Assembly: GCA_902588745.1 (NCBI GenBank)
Contig: CACIQI010000001.1
Span: 77,924 to 141,923 of the forward strand
Direction: 5' to 3'
DNA length: 64,000 bases
DNA from: an uncultured Alphaproteobacteria bacterium
GTDB taxonomy: Bacteria > Pseudomonadota > Alphaproteobacteria > HIMB59 > GCA-002718135
Positions 9,605-18,806 of this stretch are shown here, piece by piece. A program made the position numbers and the translations under genes. Position 1 is the first letter of the stretch. Every line of letters starts with the position of its first letter. The notes below the pieces were generated by a model, which did no database searches, was not told the origin of the DNA, and saw nothing but the letters and a program-made list of their open reading frames with translations.

Positions 9605-10250
9605 AATAATTGATTTAAAGAGTTTAATAGAATTTTATAAAAAAGCTTACTTTCCAATGGCTGATAGTAAGTATTCTGAAGAAATAAAATTTTATAAACC
9701 CAAATTAAGATTTATCATTCCAATTTCAAATTTTCATTATCCAAAGAAACTTTTTAGTGAGTTTAAAAAAACAAAATATAGTTTTAAAATTGATCAAAAT
9801 TTTGCAAAAGTTATAGAGTTATGCAAAGAGATTAAAAGAAAAGATCAAGATACTTGGATTAATGAAATTATTTTAGATACATATATTGAATTACATAAAA
9901 TAGGTAAATGTCACAGTGTAGAATGTTATGAAGATGATAATCTAATTGGTGGTTTATACGGTTTACATATAGGATCATGTTTTTTTGGTGAGAGCATGTT
10001 TAGTTTAAAGACCAATACAAGTAAGTTTTGTCTACTTTATTTATTGGCAATATTGAAAAGAAATAATTTTTCCATATTAGATTCACAGTTTTTCAATCCT
10101 CATTTAGTTCAGTTTGGAGCGTATGAGATAGAAACTGAAATTTATGAAAATAAACTAAAAGAAAGTTTAGATATTGAATGTTTTTTTAAGGAAGTTAATA
10201 ATTTTCAAGAAGTCTTATCATTACTACAATCAACTAACCAAAGATCATAA
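9597..10250 (+). CDS. aat: Leucyl/phenylalanyl-tRNA--protein transferase
   Basis: Adds Leu or Phe from aminoacyl-tRNA to N-terminal Arg/Lys of proteins, creating N-degrons for ClpS/ClpAP. Motifs include AYFPMADS, the domain run HSVECYEDDNLIGGLYGLHIG, GESMFSLKTNTSKFCLLYL and DSQFFNPHLVQFGA. The start is TTG at 9597 inside the end of accC; starting at the ATG at 9657 would delete the conserved LIEFYKKAYFPMADS segment, so TTG is preferred. The 3' end overlaps the convergent DUF2155 gene by 46 bases. Confidence 0.93.
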   Translation: MSKIIDLKSLIEFYKKAYFPMADSKYSEEIKFYKPKLRFIIPISNFHYPKKLFSEFKKTKYSFKIDQNFAKVIELCKEIKRKDQDTWINEIILDTYIELHKIGKCHSVECYEDDNLIGGLYGLHIGSCFFGESMFSLKTNTSKFCLLYLLAILKRNNFSILDSQFFNPHLVQFGAYEIETEIYENKLKESLDIECFFKEVNNFQEVLSLLQSTNQRS

Positions 10251-10609
10251 ATAGGATTTTCTAATGGAGTAACATCGGGAGAAGATGAAATCATCCAGCC
10301 TTTATAAATATTAGTATTTTTATTATTGATAGTATCGTAAACATCTATCAAAACATAATCTTCAGGTATTTCAGTTGGAGGAGTGCTGCCACAATACAAA
10401 ACTTCAATATTTAAAGTTTCCCATGATATTTTAGAGCTTACCAAAATATCTTTTGTAGAAACCTTATTAGTAGTCTTATTTAATAACTTAAAAGAGGCAT
10501 ACTTTTTTTCTATAGTCTCAGCAGAAACACTGAATGGTAGAAGAAAAAAAATTGTTAGTCTAATTAGGAGTCCAAGATTTATATTCTTCTTCTTTTTTTT
10601 CTGGATCAT
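10205..10609 (-). CDS. DUF2155 domain protein (secreted or anchored)
   Basis: Function unknown; a conserved alphaproteobacterial family often found beside aat and an NDUFA12-like gene, as here. A Lys-rich start and hydrophobic stretch (LLIRLTIFFLLPFSVSA) form a signal peptide. The mature part has the family pattern: EVLYCGSTPPTEIPEDYVLIDVYD, then GWMISSSPDVTPLENPIYDLWLVDC. The two Cys may form a disulfide. The ATG at 10607-10609 was chosen because it gives a normal signal peptide; an in-frame start at 10651 lies deeper in the upstream gene. Either start overlaps the NDUFA12 gene. Tail-to-tail overlap with aat. Confidence 0.88.
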   Translation of the reverse strand: MIQKKKKKNINLGLLIRLTIFFLLPFSVSAETIEKKYASFKLLNKTTNKVSTKDILVSSKISWETLNIEVLYCGSTPPTEIPEDYVLIDVYDTINNKNTNIYKGWMISSSPDVTPLENPIYDLWLVDCSNDKTS

Positions 10610-10916
10610 AATTTTTTGAAAGAGGATGAGATGATGGAAAATATGCTTCACTAGTGCCAGTCATATTTGGTTTATGATTTTTTTGCCATTTGTATTTATG
10701 TGAATAGTTAAGTGGAGGATTATCAATCGATTTATGAAGCCAGGCATGCCAATGCGGTGGAATATTTGAGGCTTCTATTTCACCATTAAAAATTACCCAT
10801 CTTTTTGCTTTTAAATTTTTAAAATCTATAGAGCTGCAGTAATATTTATTTCCTAATTCATCACTACCAACTAAGTTGCCCTTAAACCAAGTATAAATTT
10901 TTGTTCCTAATGACAT
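10560..10916 (-). CDS. NDUFA12-family NADH:ubiquinone oxidoreductase accessory subunit
   Basis: Homologue of the mitochondrial complex I 17.2 kDa subunit, found in alphaproteobacteria as a supernumerary complex I subunit. About 118 residues. Motifs: YTWFKGNLVGSDELGNKYY, KRWVIFNGEIEASNIPPHWHAWLH (a W-x-x-x-G plus PPxWHAWLH signature), and PNMTGTSEAYFPS. The ATG at 10914-10916 gives the usual short N-terminus and avoids the overlap with pyrC that a longer reading (10952) would cause. It is followed by DUF2155 in an overlapping frame. Confidence 0.92.
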   Translation of the reverse strand: MSLGTKIYTWFKGNLVGSDELGNKYYCSSIDFKNLKAKRWVIFNGEIEASNIPPHWHAWLHKSIDNPPLNYSHKYKWQKNHKPNMTGTSEAYFPSSHPLSKNYDPEKKEEEYKSWTPN

Positions 10917-10933
10917 TAATATTTCTATAAAGA

Positions 10934-11968
10934 TTAATTGACTACTTTCCAATTAATTTTTTTATTAGCATAAAAATTCTTAACCTGAATATCTTTGTAA
11001 CTAGATAATTCTGTCATAATCCATTCCTTTTTTTCTAATTTAATTTTTTTATCATTAATTGGAAAACTATAATGTTTTGCACCATTTATTGAACAAAATA
11101 TCTCTAACTTATCAATTGCATTTTCTTGATCGAAAATTTCTGCATATAATTCTAGTGAGCAAGGAGAGGAAAATATTCCTGGCTTAGATGAGATATCTGG
11201 TTTTTTTTCTTGAATTGGATGAGGAGCTGAATCAGTACCTAAAAAAAATTTAGAATTATTGTGACATGCTGCTTTTCTTAATTCTATTAAATCTGTTTCG
11301 TTTTTAACAACTGGCATACAAAAATGATGGGGATTAATAAAGTCATCATGAAATACATCTTTTTTTGTTAAAAGCATATGGTGTGGTGTGATTGTTCCTG
11401 CAATATTTTCATTTTCTTTCACATATTTAACTCCATATGAAGTTGATACATGCTCAAGAGTAATTTTTAAAAGGGGAAATTTTTTTCTAATAATGCTTAA
11501 TTCATCATCTATAAAATATTTTTCTCTATCAAAAATATCTATATCTTCAGCTACTTTTTCACCATGTATTAGTAATGGACTTTTTTCTTCTTCTAAAATC
11601 TCTAAAAATTTAAAGATTTTCGAAATGTCACTAACTCCATGACTTGAGTTTGTAGTTGCATTTGAGGGATAAAGTTTAGACCCAAAGAAAACTTTGTTTT
11701 GCATACCTTTTTTAAAATCTTCTAAATCTAAATTTTCATTTAAATAACAAGGTATAAGTGGTTCAAAATTATTACTAGATGCTTTATTTAAAAGCTCTTT
11801 ATAAGCAGAAGCTTTATTAGTATCTGTTATGGGAATTTCTGTATTTGGCATCGCCACACATCTATTATTTATTCTTGAGGAGAAATTAGTAACCATTTCT
11901 AACATGTCACCTTCTCTAAAATGTACATGCCAATCATCAGGCTGAATTATTTCAATATTTTTATTCAC
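10934..11968 (-). CDS. pyrC: Dihydroorotase (short class, PyrC type)
   Basis: Zinc enzyme interconverting carbamoyl aspartate and dihydroorotate in pyrimidine synthesis. 344 residues, the length of the E. coli type. The zinc His pair is in DDWHVHFRE (H14, H16); the carboxylated Lys is in GSKLYPSNATTNS (about 97); further ligands are in LIHGE and LEHVST; the catalytic Asp is in LGTDSAPH. It overlaps the 3' end of the glycosyltransferase gene by 8 bases, so the two are probably co-transcribed. Confidence 0.96.
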   Translation of the reverse strand: MNKNIEIIQPDDWHVHFREGDMLEMVTNFSSRINNRCVAMPNTEIPITDTNKASAYKELLNKASSNNFEPLIPCYLNENLDLEDFKKGMQNKVFFGSKLYPSNATTNSSHGVSDISKIFKFLEILEEEKSPLLIHGEKVAEDIDIFDREKYFIDDELSIIRKKFPLLKITLEHVSTSYGVKYVKENENIAGTITPHHMLLTKKDVFHDDFINPHHFCMPVVKNETDLIELRKAACHNNSKFFLGTDSAPHPIQEKKPDISSKPGIFSSPCSLELYAEIFDQENAIDKLEIFCSINGAKHYSFPINDKKIKLEKKEWIMTELSSYKDIQVKNFYANKKINWKVVN

Positions 11969-12884
11969 AATAGTTATTTTTTTGTAATGTAGAATAAATC
12001 TTTTCTACGCTTATAGAGTCCATATAGGACTTTGTTTTATCAATATTTATACTTTTAAAATAGTCATAGCTTTCATTTGTTCTTATAACTTGTGAATCTT
12101 GCATAAATGGACCATAAATCATATCATTTGTTGGGCCAAATAATACTATAGACTTTAATTTTGTGGCTGAAGCCATATGTGATAATCCTGAATCATTTCC
12201 AATAAATAATTTTGATTTCTTCATATAAGCAGCAGTTTGAGTCAATGAGGCACCAAATAAATTAATTATCTTATTACTATCAATATTTTTTGTTATTTCA
12301 TTTAAATAATTTTCTTCTTCTAACTTTGAACCAACTAAAATAAATTTAATATTTTTATTTTGAGATAAAATTTTTATTAATAGTGAATTATAATTTTTAA
12401 TACTCCAAATTTTTGGTTTCCAATTTCCACCTGGAAATATAACAAAATATTTAAATTCATCAGACAAATGTTTTGTAACTATTTCTTCTTCTTCTGTATT
12501 TGTCTCAATGAACAAATCTGAACAATCAAATTTAAAATAATTAGATAATTGCTGTACATGGTTTAGATTAGATTTTTTTTTAAAAATAAATTTTTGCTTA
12601 TGTTTTAAAAAATATGATAACAATGAACTTCTAAAATCAATAATTATATCCCACTTCTTTCCATAACAATTAGAAATTATATCTAACCAATGCATATTGT
12701 ATCTTTTTTTTGAAACAGTGATTATGTTTTCTACAGATTTAAAGTTTTTGAAAATTGATTTAGCAGATGGACCAATTACAAATGTAAATTTAGTTTCAGG
12801 ATATTTATTACTAAAATAATTTATTACTCCAGTTGATAGAATTGTATCTCCAATAAGATTTGACGAAATAACAAGAATTTTCAC
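11961..12884 (-). CDS. Glycosyltransferase family 9 (heptosyltransferase-like)
   Basis: Likely adds a heptose or similar sugar to lipopolysaccharide core from a nucleotide sugar. 307 residues, slightly short for WaaF. N-terminal ILVISSNLIGDTILSTGVINYF is the GT9 acceptor-side motif; the C-terminal donor site has FIGNDSGLSHMASATKLKSI followed by LFGPTND. It diverges from ygfZ and overlaps pyrC. Family is clear, but acceptor and sugar cannot be assigned. Confidence 0.85.
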   Translation of the reverse strand: MKILVISSNLIGDTILSTGVINYFSNKYPETKFTFVIGPSAKSIFKNFKSVENIITVSKKRYNMHWLDIISNCYGKKWDIIIDFRSSLLSYFLKHKQKFIFKKKSNLNHVQQLSNYFKFDCSDLFIETNTEEEEIVTKHLSDEFKYFVIFPGGNWKPKIWSIKNYNSLLIKILSQNKNIKFILVGSKLEEENYLNEITKNIDSNKIINLFGASLTQTAAYMKKSKLFIGNDSGLSHMASATKLKSIVLFGPTNDMIYGPFMQDSQVIRTNESYDYFKSINIDKTKSYMDSISVEKIYSTLQKNNYCE

Positions 12885-12929
12885 AGAAATATTACACTTT
12901 TAATATATTCAATATATATTTAGATAATT

Positions 12930-13760
12930 ATGAAAGATAAATACTTTTTTCATCATCTGAATTCAAGATTTTTTGAGATTTCTGGAAAAGATAGTAAATC
13001 ATTTATTCAAAATTTAATTACTAATGACATTGAAAAATGTAACGATGGATCAATTATTTATTCATGTCTATTAACACCTCAGGGTAAATTTTTAGCAGAT
13101 TTTTTTATATTCAATATCAATGGAAACTATATTTTTGAAACTAATGATAAATTTTATAGTAATTTAATAGGACGATTAAAAATTTATAAACTTCGCTCTG
13201 ATTTAGAAATTAAAGAAATTAATAATCTTAATTCTTATTCATTATTTAATATAGATTATCAGGGTGATTATAATGTTTATTTAAATGATCCTAGAAATAT
13301 CAACTTAGGTAAAAAACTTATAACTAATAAAAAAATTTTAATTGAAAAAGAGAGATTGAAAGAAATTAATGAAACAGAATATCATGAAATTTTAATTAAT
13401 CATACAACACCCTATTCACCATTTGATATTTTAGAAAATAAATCTTTATTATTAGAAAATAATTTTGATAATTTAAATGCTATTGATTGGGATAAAGGAT
13501 GCTATGTTGGTCAAGAAATTACTGCAAGAATGAAATACCGTGGATTACTCAAGAAAAAACTTTACGCTTTAAAAATAAAAAGTGGAGATGTGCTAGAGGG
13601 AGATGAGTTGATAGTAGATAATAAAAAAATAGGTACAATTGTATCAAAAGCAAATTCAAATATTTTTGCAGCATTAAATATTAATTTTGTTAATGAAATA
13701 AAAAATAAAAATCAAAATTTAGTAATTAATGATTCATTATCCTTTGATTTTTTAAACTGA
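12930..13760 (+). CDS. ygfZ: YgfZ/Caf17-type folate-binding Fe-S protein
   Basis: Tetrahydrofolate-dependent protein helping maturation or repair of some Fe-S enzymes, related to aminomethyltransferase GcvT. 276 residues. The diagnostic signature K-G-C-Y-x-G-Q-E appears as DKGCYVGQEITARMKYRG near residues 189-206, with the conserved Cys at about 191. The N-terminal part fits the domain (FIQNLITNDI, LLTPQGKFLADFFIF). Divergent from the heptosyltransferase-like gene with a 45 bp spacer; its last 9 bases overlap the convergent MFS gene. Confidence 0.93.
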   Translation: MKDKYFFHHLNSRFFEISGKDSKSFIQNLITNDIEKCNDGSIIYSCLLTPQGKFLADFFIFNINGNYIFETNDKFYSNLIGRLKIYKLRSDLEIKEINNLNSYSLFNIDYQGDYNVYLNDPRNINLGKKLITNKKILIEKERLKEINETEYHEILINHTTPYSPFDILENKSLLLENNFDNLNAIDWDKGCYVGQEITARMKYRGLLKKKLYALKIKSGDVLEGDELIVDNKKIGTIVSKANSNIFAALNINFVNEIKNKNQNLVINDSLSFDFLN

Positions 13761-14900
13761 AAATTTTTTTCTATAAAAACTTACAGGAATTATTAAAATC
13801 ATAAAAATTATTAGCATTGGAATAAATATATTATTAATTCCATAGTTATTTGCTATAAATCCTAATGATGCTGGAGCCCCTATAAATGTTCCGTAAACTG
13901 CAATTGAAATTATTGTAATGCCTACTCCACTGTCAATTCCCTCAATTTTTCCAGCTAAACTATATGCGATAGGAACAATTGAGGATGCACCGATACCTAA
14001 TAATGAAAAACCAATAATAGCTGCATAAATGCTGCTGAAATTAGACAAAATTATTAAACTTATAATCGTCGATAAAAATAAAAAGAAAATCAAAAGAAAA
14101 ACTCCAATTTTATCTCTTACCCAATCACCACTAAATCTTCCGATAACCATAAAAATATTAAAACTTAGAGTTGCTAAGCCGATATAGAAACCATCAACTT
14201 GAATAAAATCTCTCATATAGAGAGCGCCCCATGCATCAACACTACCTTCCGTCAGAGCATTTGCCATTGCAATTAATGCTAATAAAAAAATTAGTAAGGG
14301 CCAAATAAAAAATATATTTTTTTTACTGGAGTCTTCTGATTTTGTTTCAACTTGTGACTCTAAACAAAGTACAAAATACAAACTCAAAGGAAGAAGAATG
14401 ATGACATACAAAAGTATATTAAAAATAAAAGTATAATTCCACTCTAGTAAAAAGCTTGTAATTAGAGATCCAAATAAAACTCCAAGACTCCAAAATGCAT
14501 GAAACCCTGACATCATTGATTTTTTTTCTCTAACTTCTAAATTTGATGCATAAACATTGCATGCTATTTCGAATGCACCATAACTCATACCAAAAACAAA
14601 TGAGAAAACCATAAAAAGCCATAACTCTTGAATGAAAGGTACTGGCAACCACAAACAACCTTCGGCAATTAAGGTGAATGTTAAAATAGATTTTGTAGAA
14701 GTTTTAAGAATAAGAGCATTTGCAAAAATCATTGCAACAATTGAACCAATTGCAAATGATAACATAATATATCCAACACCAACATAATCAGTTTGAAGTT
14801 GATCCTTTATGGTAGGTATCCTAATAGCCCATAAACCTACATAACAAGCGGTTATAAAAAAAATAATTTTTATAGCATGAATATCACTAACTTTTTTCAT
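13752..14900 (-). CDS. Major facilitator superfamily transporter
   Basis: Twelve-helix inner-membrane carrier, 382 residues, substrate unknown. The N-terminal half shows ACYVGLWAIRIPTIKDQLQ then alternating hydrophobic segments. The conserved acidic/Gly motif GMSYGAFEIACNVYAS lies in helix 4-5, and NIFMVIGRFSGDWVRDKIG marks the second-half loop motif. The N-terminal pattern and the GAFEIACN motif resemble the FucP/YbjJ-like branch, but that placement is tentative. It lies 9 bases downstream of glyQS on the same strand. Confidence 0.85.
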   Translation of the reverse strand: MKKVSDIHAIKIIFFITACYVGLWAIRIPTIKDQLQTDYVGVGYIMLSFAIGSIVAMIFANALILKTSTKSILTFTLIAEGCLWLPVPFIQELWLFMVFSFVFGMSYGAFEIACNVYASNLEVREKKSMMSGFHAFWSLGVLFGSLITSFLLEWNYTFIFNILLYVIILLPLSLYFVLCLESQVETKSEDSSKKNIFFIWPLLIFLLALIAMANALTEGSVDAWGALYMRDFIQVDGFYIGLATLSFNIFMVIGRFSGDWVRDKIGVFLLIFFLFLSTIISLIILSNFSSIYAAIIGFSLLGIGASSIVPIAYSLAGKIEGIDSGVGITIISIAVYGTFIGAPASLGFIANNYGINNIFIPMLIIFMILIIPVSFYRKKFSV

Positions 14901-14909
14901 TCAATTATA

Positions 14910-16271
14910 TTAATTAAAATATTTTTTGTAATATTCAGATAAATTTTCGATAGAAACTCTTTCCTGTTTCATAGTATCTCTATCCCTAACAGTAACACTT
15001 TTATCTTCTAGGGTTTCAAAATCTACAGTTAAACAAATTGGTGTTCCTATTTCATCATGCCTTCTATAATTCTTACCAATGTTTCCTGAATTTTCTAAAA
15101 CAACTCTACCTAATCCCAATTTCTGTAGATTAGATTTTATTTCTTTAGATAAATTAACTAATTCCTCATTATTCTTTTTGAGAGGAATAACTGCGGCTTT
15201 AATAGGTGAAAGATGAGGTTTTAGAGATAAAAGAATTCTTTTACTATCTTTATCTACATTTTCTTCACGATAAGCTTCATTTAACAAAGCAAGAACTCCT
15301 CTATCAACACCAGCTGATGGCTCAATTACGTAAGGAATATACCATTTTTTTTCTTCTAAATCTTGAACAGCTAGTTTTGTAGTTGAAGATGAGTTTTTCA
15401 TAACTTCTGATGTAATTTTAAAATCTTTTTGATTTTTAGTATGAGAACCTAAGTCAAAGTCAGTTCTATTGGCTACCCCTTCTAGTTCCTCTTCACCGTG
15501 AGGAAACACATAATTGATATCCACGGTTCTTTTTGAGTAGTGAGCTAGTTCATTTTTTTCTACTTCAATTTTTTTTAAATTTTCTTTTTTTATGCCTTGA
15601 TTAACCCACCATTCTATTCTCTTATTTATCCAATATTCATGCCATTCATCATCAGTACCTGGTTTAACAAAAAACTCTAATTCCATTTGTTCAAACTCTC
15701 TAACTCTAAAAATAAAATTACGAGGTGTTATTTCATTTCTAAATGCTTTTCCCATTTGTGCGATACCAAAAGGAACAGTTCTAGAAGTTGAATCTAATAT
15801 ATTTTTAAAATTAGTAAAAATTTGCTGACACGTTTCTGGTCTTAAATATGCGAATGACGAACCATCATCTACTGGTCCAATTGCAGTTTTAAACATTAAA
15901 TTAAAAGGTCTTGGCTCAGTAAGATCTTCCGATTTACAATTTGGGCATTTATTATTTTCAAATAATTGATCTGCTCTCCACCTTGACTTACATGCCCGAC
16001 AATCAACGAGAGGATCGGTAAAAGTATCTTCATGGCCTGAATGTTTTAGAACTACTGGAGAACTTAAAATTGAGGCGTCCAAACCTTCGGTATCATCTCG
16101 TTCATATACCATTGATTTCCACCAAGCTTGTTTAAGATTATTTTTGAACTCGACTCCCATTGGTCCATAATCATATAACCCCTTAATACCGCCATAGATG
16201 TCATTTGATTGAAATAGAAAACCTCTTCTTTTACAAAGAGAAACTAACTCTTCCATTGTTTGTGCAGTCAT
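14910..16271 (-). CDS. glyQS: Glycyl-tRNA synthetase, homodimeric (alpha2) type
   Basis: Charges tRNA-Gly; class II synthetase. This is the archaeal/eukaryotic-like alpha2 enzyme (453 residues), not the alpha2-beta2 GlyQ/GlyS usual in proteobacteria. Motifs: [23 protein letters not shown], a zinc-ribbon CRAC...CPNC pair (about 92-95 and 111-114), [15 protein letters not shown], motif 2 [21 protein letters not shown], motif 3 in [14 protein letters not shown], and a C-terminal anticodon domain ([12 protein letters not shown]...[24 protein letters not shown]). Upstream is a 53-codon membrane peptide gene, then the S49 peptidase. Confidence 0.95.
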   Translation of the reverse strand: MTAQTMEELVSLCKRRGFLFQSNDIYGGIKGLYDYGPMGVEFKNNLKQAWWKSMVYERDDTEGLDASILSSPVVLKHSGHEDTFTDPLVDCRACKSRWRADQLFENNKCPNCKSEDLTEPRPFNLMFKTAIGPVDDGSSFAYLRPETCQQIFTNFKNILDSTSRTVPFGIAQMGKAFRNEITPRNFIFRVREFEQMELEFFVKPGTDDEWHEYWINKRIEWWVNQGIKKENLKKIEVEKNELAHYSKRTVDINYVFPHGEEELEGVANRTDFDLGSHTKNQKDFKITSEVMKNSSSTTKLAVQDLEEKKWYIPYVIEPSAGVDRGVLALLNEAYREENVDKDSKRILLSLKPHLSPIKAAVIPLKKNNEELVNLSKEIKSNLQKLGLGRVVLENSGNIGKNYRRHDEIGTPICLTVDFETLEDKSVTVRDRDTMKQERVSIENLSEYYKKYFN

Positions 16272-16278
16272 ATAACTC

Positions 16279-16440
16279 TTAATCTTTTGGTTTATATTCT
16301 TTCGTTCTTGGATCTTTCTCTAAATCGATTACTGAGTCATTATTTACTTTATTATTAGTGAATTTGTCTTGTTTTTTTTTCTTAAATCTTAAAATTAATA
16401 AAATAGAAGCTAAAATTACAAATAAAACTAGAAATTTCAT
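16279..16440 (-). CDS. Small single-pass membrane protein, 53 residues
   Basis: Not recognised with certainty. The ATG (16438-16440) overlaps the stop of the S49 peptidase gene as TAATG, which strongly supports translation. The product has one hydrophobic helix at its start ([15 protein letters not shown]), then a basic stretch RFKKKKQDK, then an acidic end with [15 protein letters not shown]. The ending resembles other tiny alphaproteobacterial membrane proteins carrying a D-P-x-T-x-x-Y-x-P tail, of unknown function. It ends 7 bases before the glyQS start codon. Confidence 0.75.
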   Translation of the reverse strand: MKFLVLFVILASILLILRFKKKKQDKFTNNKVNNDSVIDLEKDPRTKEYKPKD

Positions 16441-17255
16441 TACAAACCAAACCTAGAAAACATAATTCGTTCTTCAATTTTATTTAAAATTTCATCAGAA
16501 TTAAATATTGAAGAAGAAAACCTACGTTGTAAAAATGATTTTTTTTGACTGATTATTTTAATTTTAATTTTTTTTCCAAACTTCTCTTCTAAAATTGGTT
16601 TTATTGCACCAATACCATCTGCTAAACCTAAATCGATAGCTTTATTACCAACCCAAAATAAACCAGAAAAGATGTCATCTAATTTATTCTGATCGAGTTT
16701 TGAACCTCTTCTATTTTTTACATAATTAATAAAATTATCATGAATTTGTTCTTGAATATTTTTTAATCTATCAATGTCTTCCTTTTTTTCTTCTTTGAAA
16801 GGATCAAGAAAACTTTTACTTTTTCCAGATGTATACACTCTTCTTTCTATTCCAACTTTTTTTAAAAGATCAACAAAACCAAAACCTGGTGAAATAACAC
16901 CTATTGATCCAATAACAGAGTTTTGATCAATATATATTTCATCAGCAGCACATGCTAACCAATAACCACCAGAAGCTGCAACATCTTCAACAAATGCTAA
17001 TACTTTTTTGTTTTTTTCCTTTGCCAGATCAATGATCCTTTTTGCTATTAAAGAGGATTGTGTAGGAGAACCTCCAGGTGAATTAATGACCAAACCTACA
17101 ACAGGAGATTTTTTATCAGCAAATAACTTATCAATTAACTTTTCTAAATTATTGATTGCTAAACCAGAGCCAGTTAAGCCTGACTGTGATGATATAATGC
17201 CAGATAAACGTAAAACCGGTATTGTAGTACTCTTTGAAAATAACCTTTTAAACAT
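16440..17255 (-). CDS. S49-family signal peptide peptidase (SohB/SppA-like)
   Basis: Membrane-associated serine protease cutting residual signal peptides or small membrane proteins. About 271 residues from the ATG at 17253-17255; a TTG at 17270 is an alternative. It has the single-domain S49 fold: LVINSPGGSPTQSS, catalytic Ser in EDVAASGGYWLACAADEI (about S95) and catalytic Lys in TSGKSKSFLDPFKE (about K147), plus GSIGVISPGFGF. There is no clear N-terminal helix, unlike SppA. Coupled by TAATG to the following small membrane protein gene. Divergent from ispB. Confidence 0.92.
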   Translation of the reverse strand: MFKRLFSKSTTIPVLRLSGIISSQSGLTGSGLAINNLEKLIDKLFADKKSPVVGLVINSPGGSPTQSSLIAKRIIDLAKEKNKKVLAFVEDVAASGGYWLACAADEIYIDQNSVIGSIGVISPGFGFVDLLKKVGIERRVYTSGKSKSFLDPFKEEKKEDIDRLKNIQEQIHDNFINYVKNRRGSKLDQNKLDDIFSGLFWVGNKAIDLGLADGIGAIKPILEEKFGKKIKIKIISQKKSFLQRRFSSSIFNSDEILNKIEERIMFSRFGL

Positions 17256-17346
17256 AATATCTAATAACAAATGTTAATCTTTTCTTAAAGGGTTATGTAG
17301 CATTTGTTTGTAATTTTAGTAATTTGAGTTTAAGTGCGTCAATTAA

Positions 17347-17367
17347 GTTAATGAATTAACATAATAT
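17347..17367 (+). promoter_or_regulatory. Inverted repeat over a probable ispB promoter
   Basis: GTTAAT-GA-ATTAAC is a perfect 6+6 inverted repeat (17347-17360) directly next to an AT-rich TAATAT that could act as a -10 element, 18 bases before the ispB start codon. The layout suits a repressor operator, but no regulator can be named and the match is short in AT-rich DNA. Confidence 0.3.
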
Positions 17368-17384
17368 TCTAATAGTTAAATAAT

Positions 17385-18422
17385 ATGGATAATGTTCTTC
17401 CACTTAGAAAAAAAGATTTTTCATTTGAAGATGAAATCAGAGAATTAACAGATCTATGCAAAGAAGACCTGGTATCCGTAAATACTATAATCCTTGATAA
17501 ATTAGATAGCAATGTACCTTTAGTTCATGAAGTTGGAAAATACCTTATCTTATCAGGGGGAAAGCGATTAAGACCTCTGTTAACTGTTTCAAGTTTTCAT
17601 ATGACAAAAAATGAAACTAGTGAAATTGAAAATAAAATGAATCATATCGGTCTATCTGCAGCAGTAGAATTTATTCATACAGCAACACTATTACATGATG
17701 ATGTAATAGATGAAAGTAAACAAAGAAGAGGAAAACCTACAGCAAATGAGAAATGGAAAAATAAAACAAGTGTATTAGTTGGTGATTTTTTGTTCAGTAG
17801 GGCTTTCCAATTAATGACAAAATATGGCAACACTGAAACATTAAAAATATTAGCTGATACTAGTGTTGTAATTTCTGAAGGAGAGGTTTTAGAACTTGCT
17901 AATGATAAAAATTTAGAAATAAATGAAAATATTTATTTTGAAGTTGTAAATGCAAAGACTGCTTCTTTATTTAGTGCAGCATGTCAAGTTGGATCAATTA
18001 GTGCTCTTGGAACAGAAGCTGAGGTTAATGCATTAAAATCATTTGGAACAAACTTTGGGATGACTTTTCAATTAATTGACGATGCTATTGATTATTCTTC
18101 AAACAAAAAAATATTAGGAAAAAATACTGGAGATGATTTTAAAGAAGGTAAAATTACTCTTCCAATAATATTAGCATATGGAAGATCAAATGATAAAGAA
18201 AAAAAATTTTGGGAAAGAACAATATCTGATCTTAATCAAAATGATGGTGATTTTGAAATGGCATTAGAAATAATTAATAAATATCAATGTATTGAAGATA
18301 CTCTTACAAGAGCAAATCATTTCTCAAATGTAGCTATTGACTCAGTTGATATATTTAAAGATAATATTTACAAAGAAAAATTAGTATCCCTTGTTTCAAA
18401 AAGCGTTTCAAGAATTTATTAA
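17385..18422 (+). CDS. ispB: Long-chain polyprenyl diphosphate synthase (IspB-like)
   Basis: Makes the C40-C50 isoprenoid tail of ubiquinone from FPP and IPP. 345 residues. The first Asp-rich motif is LLHDDVIDES in HTATLLHDDVIDESKQRRGKPT, the second is LIDDAIDYSS, and the N-terminal SGGKRLRPLLT binds IPP. The region before the first Asp-rich motif lacks bulky aromatic blockers, consistent with a long-chain product, but exact chain length is inferred. Divergent from the S49 peptidase gene; convergent with DUF6165 with no gap. Confidence 0.93.
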   Translation: MDNVLPLRKKDFSFEDEIRELTDLCKEDLVSVNTIILDKLDSNVPLVHEVGKYLILSGGKRLRPLLTVSSFHMTKNETSEIENKMNHIGLSAAVEFIHTATLLHDDVIDESKQRRGKPTANEKWKNKTSVLVGDFLFSRAFQLMTKYGNTETLKILADTSVVISEGEVLELANDKNLEINENIYFEVVNAKTASLFSAACQVGSISALGTEAEVNALKSFGTNFGMTFQLIDDAIDYSSNKKILGKNTGDDFKEGKITLPIILAYGRSNDKEKKFWERTISDLNQNDGDFEMALEIINKYQCIEDTLTRANHFSNVAIDSVDIFKDNIYKEKLVSLVSKSVSRIY

Positions 18423-18806
18423 TTAATATTCCTCATAAGATTTTACCTCTACTAATTCAGATCCAAAAGTTTTATTAATATCATTTTTTACTTTTGCTCT
18501 TTCATCATTGGTAAAATAGACACTTCTTGCTAGATCAATAAATGTTTGATTAAATAATTTTTTTCTTTCGCATTCTCTAATATCATCTTCTATATCCCAC
18601 AATTTAGAATTTATATTTACTAGCTTTAGAAGAAAGTCATTTATTTCATCTTCAGAAATATACTTCTTTAATGTTTTCTGAAGAAATTCTAATTCTTTAT
18701 TTACATGTTGAAGTTTTATTGAATTAGAGATGTTTTTCTTTTTAATCATTAAAATAGATATTTTATCTACTAATTCGCCTAAGGAGATTGGAGTATTAAT
18801 TAACAT
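18423..18806 (-). CDS. DUF6165 family protein
   Basis: Function unknown. 127 residues, soluble, mostly helical. It starts MLINTPISLGELVDKISILMIKKKNI, the N-terminal pattern of the DUF6165 family (an I-S-x-G-E-L-x-D-K-I-x-I-L run), followed by a coiled-coil-prone middle part. Family members often sit in capsule or LPS gene clusters. Its start overlaps the stop of the sugar-phosphate cupin gene by one base, so the two are coupled and may act on the same surface-sugar pathway; that is inference. Confidence 0.7.
   Translation of the reverse strand: MLINTPISLGELVDKISILMIKKKNISNSIKLQHVNKELEFLQKTLKKYISEDEINDFLLKLVNINSKLWDIEDDIRECERKKLFNQTFIDLARSVYFTNDERAKVKNDINKTFGSELVEVKSYEEY

Noticed and set aside
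17271-17384. A tRNA or small RNA in the ispB-S49 spacer
   Set aside because: No cloverleaf, T-loop motif or terminator could be found.
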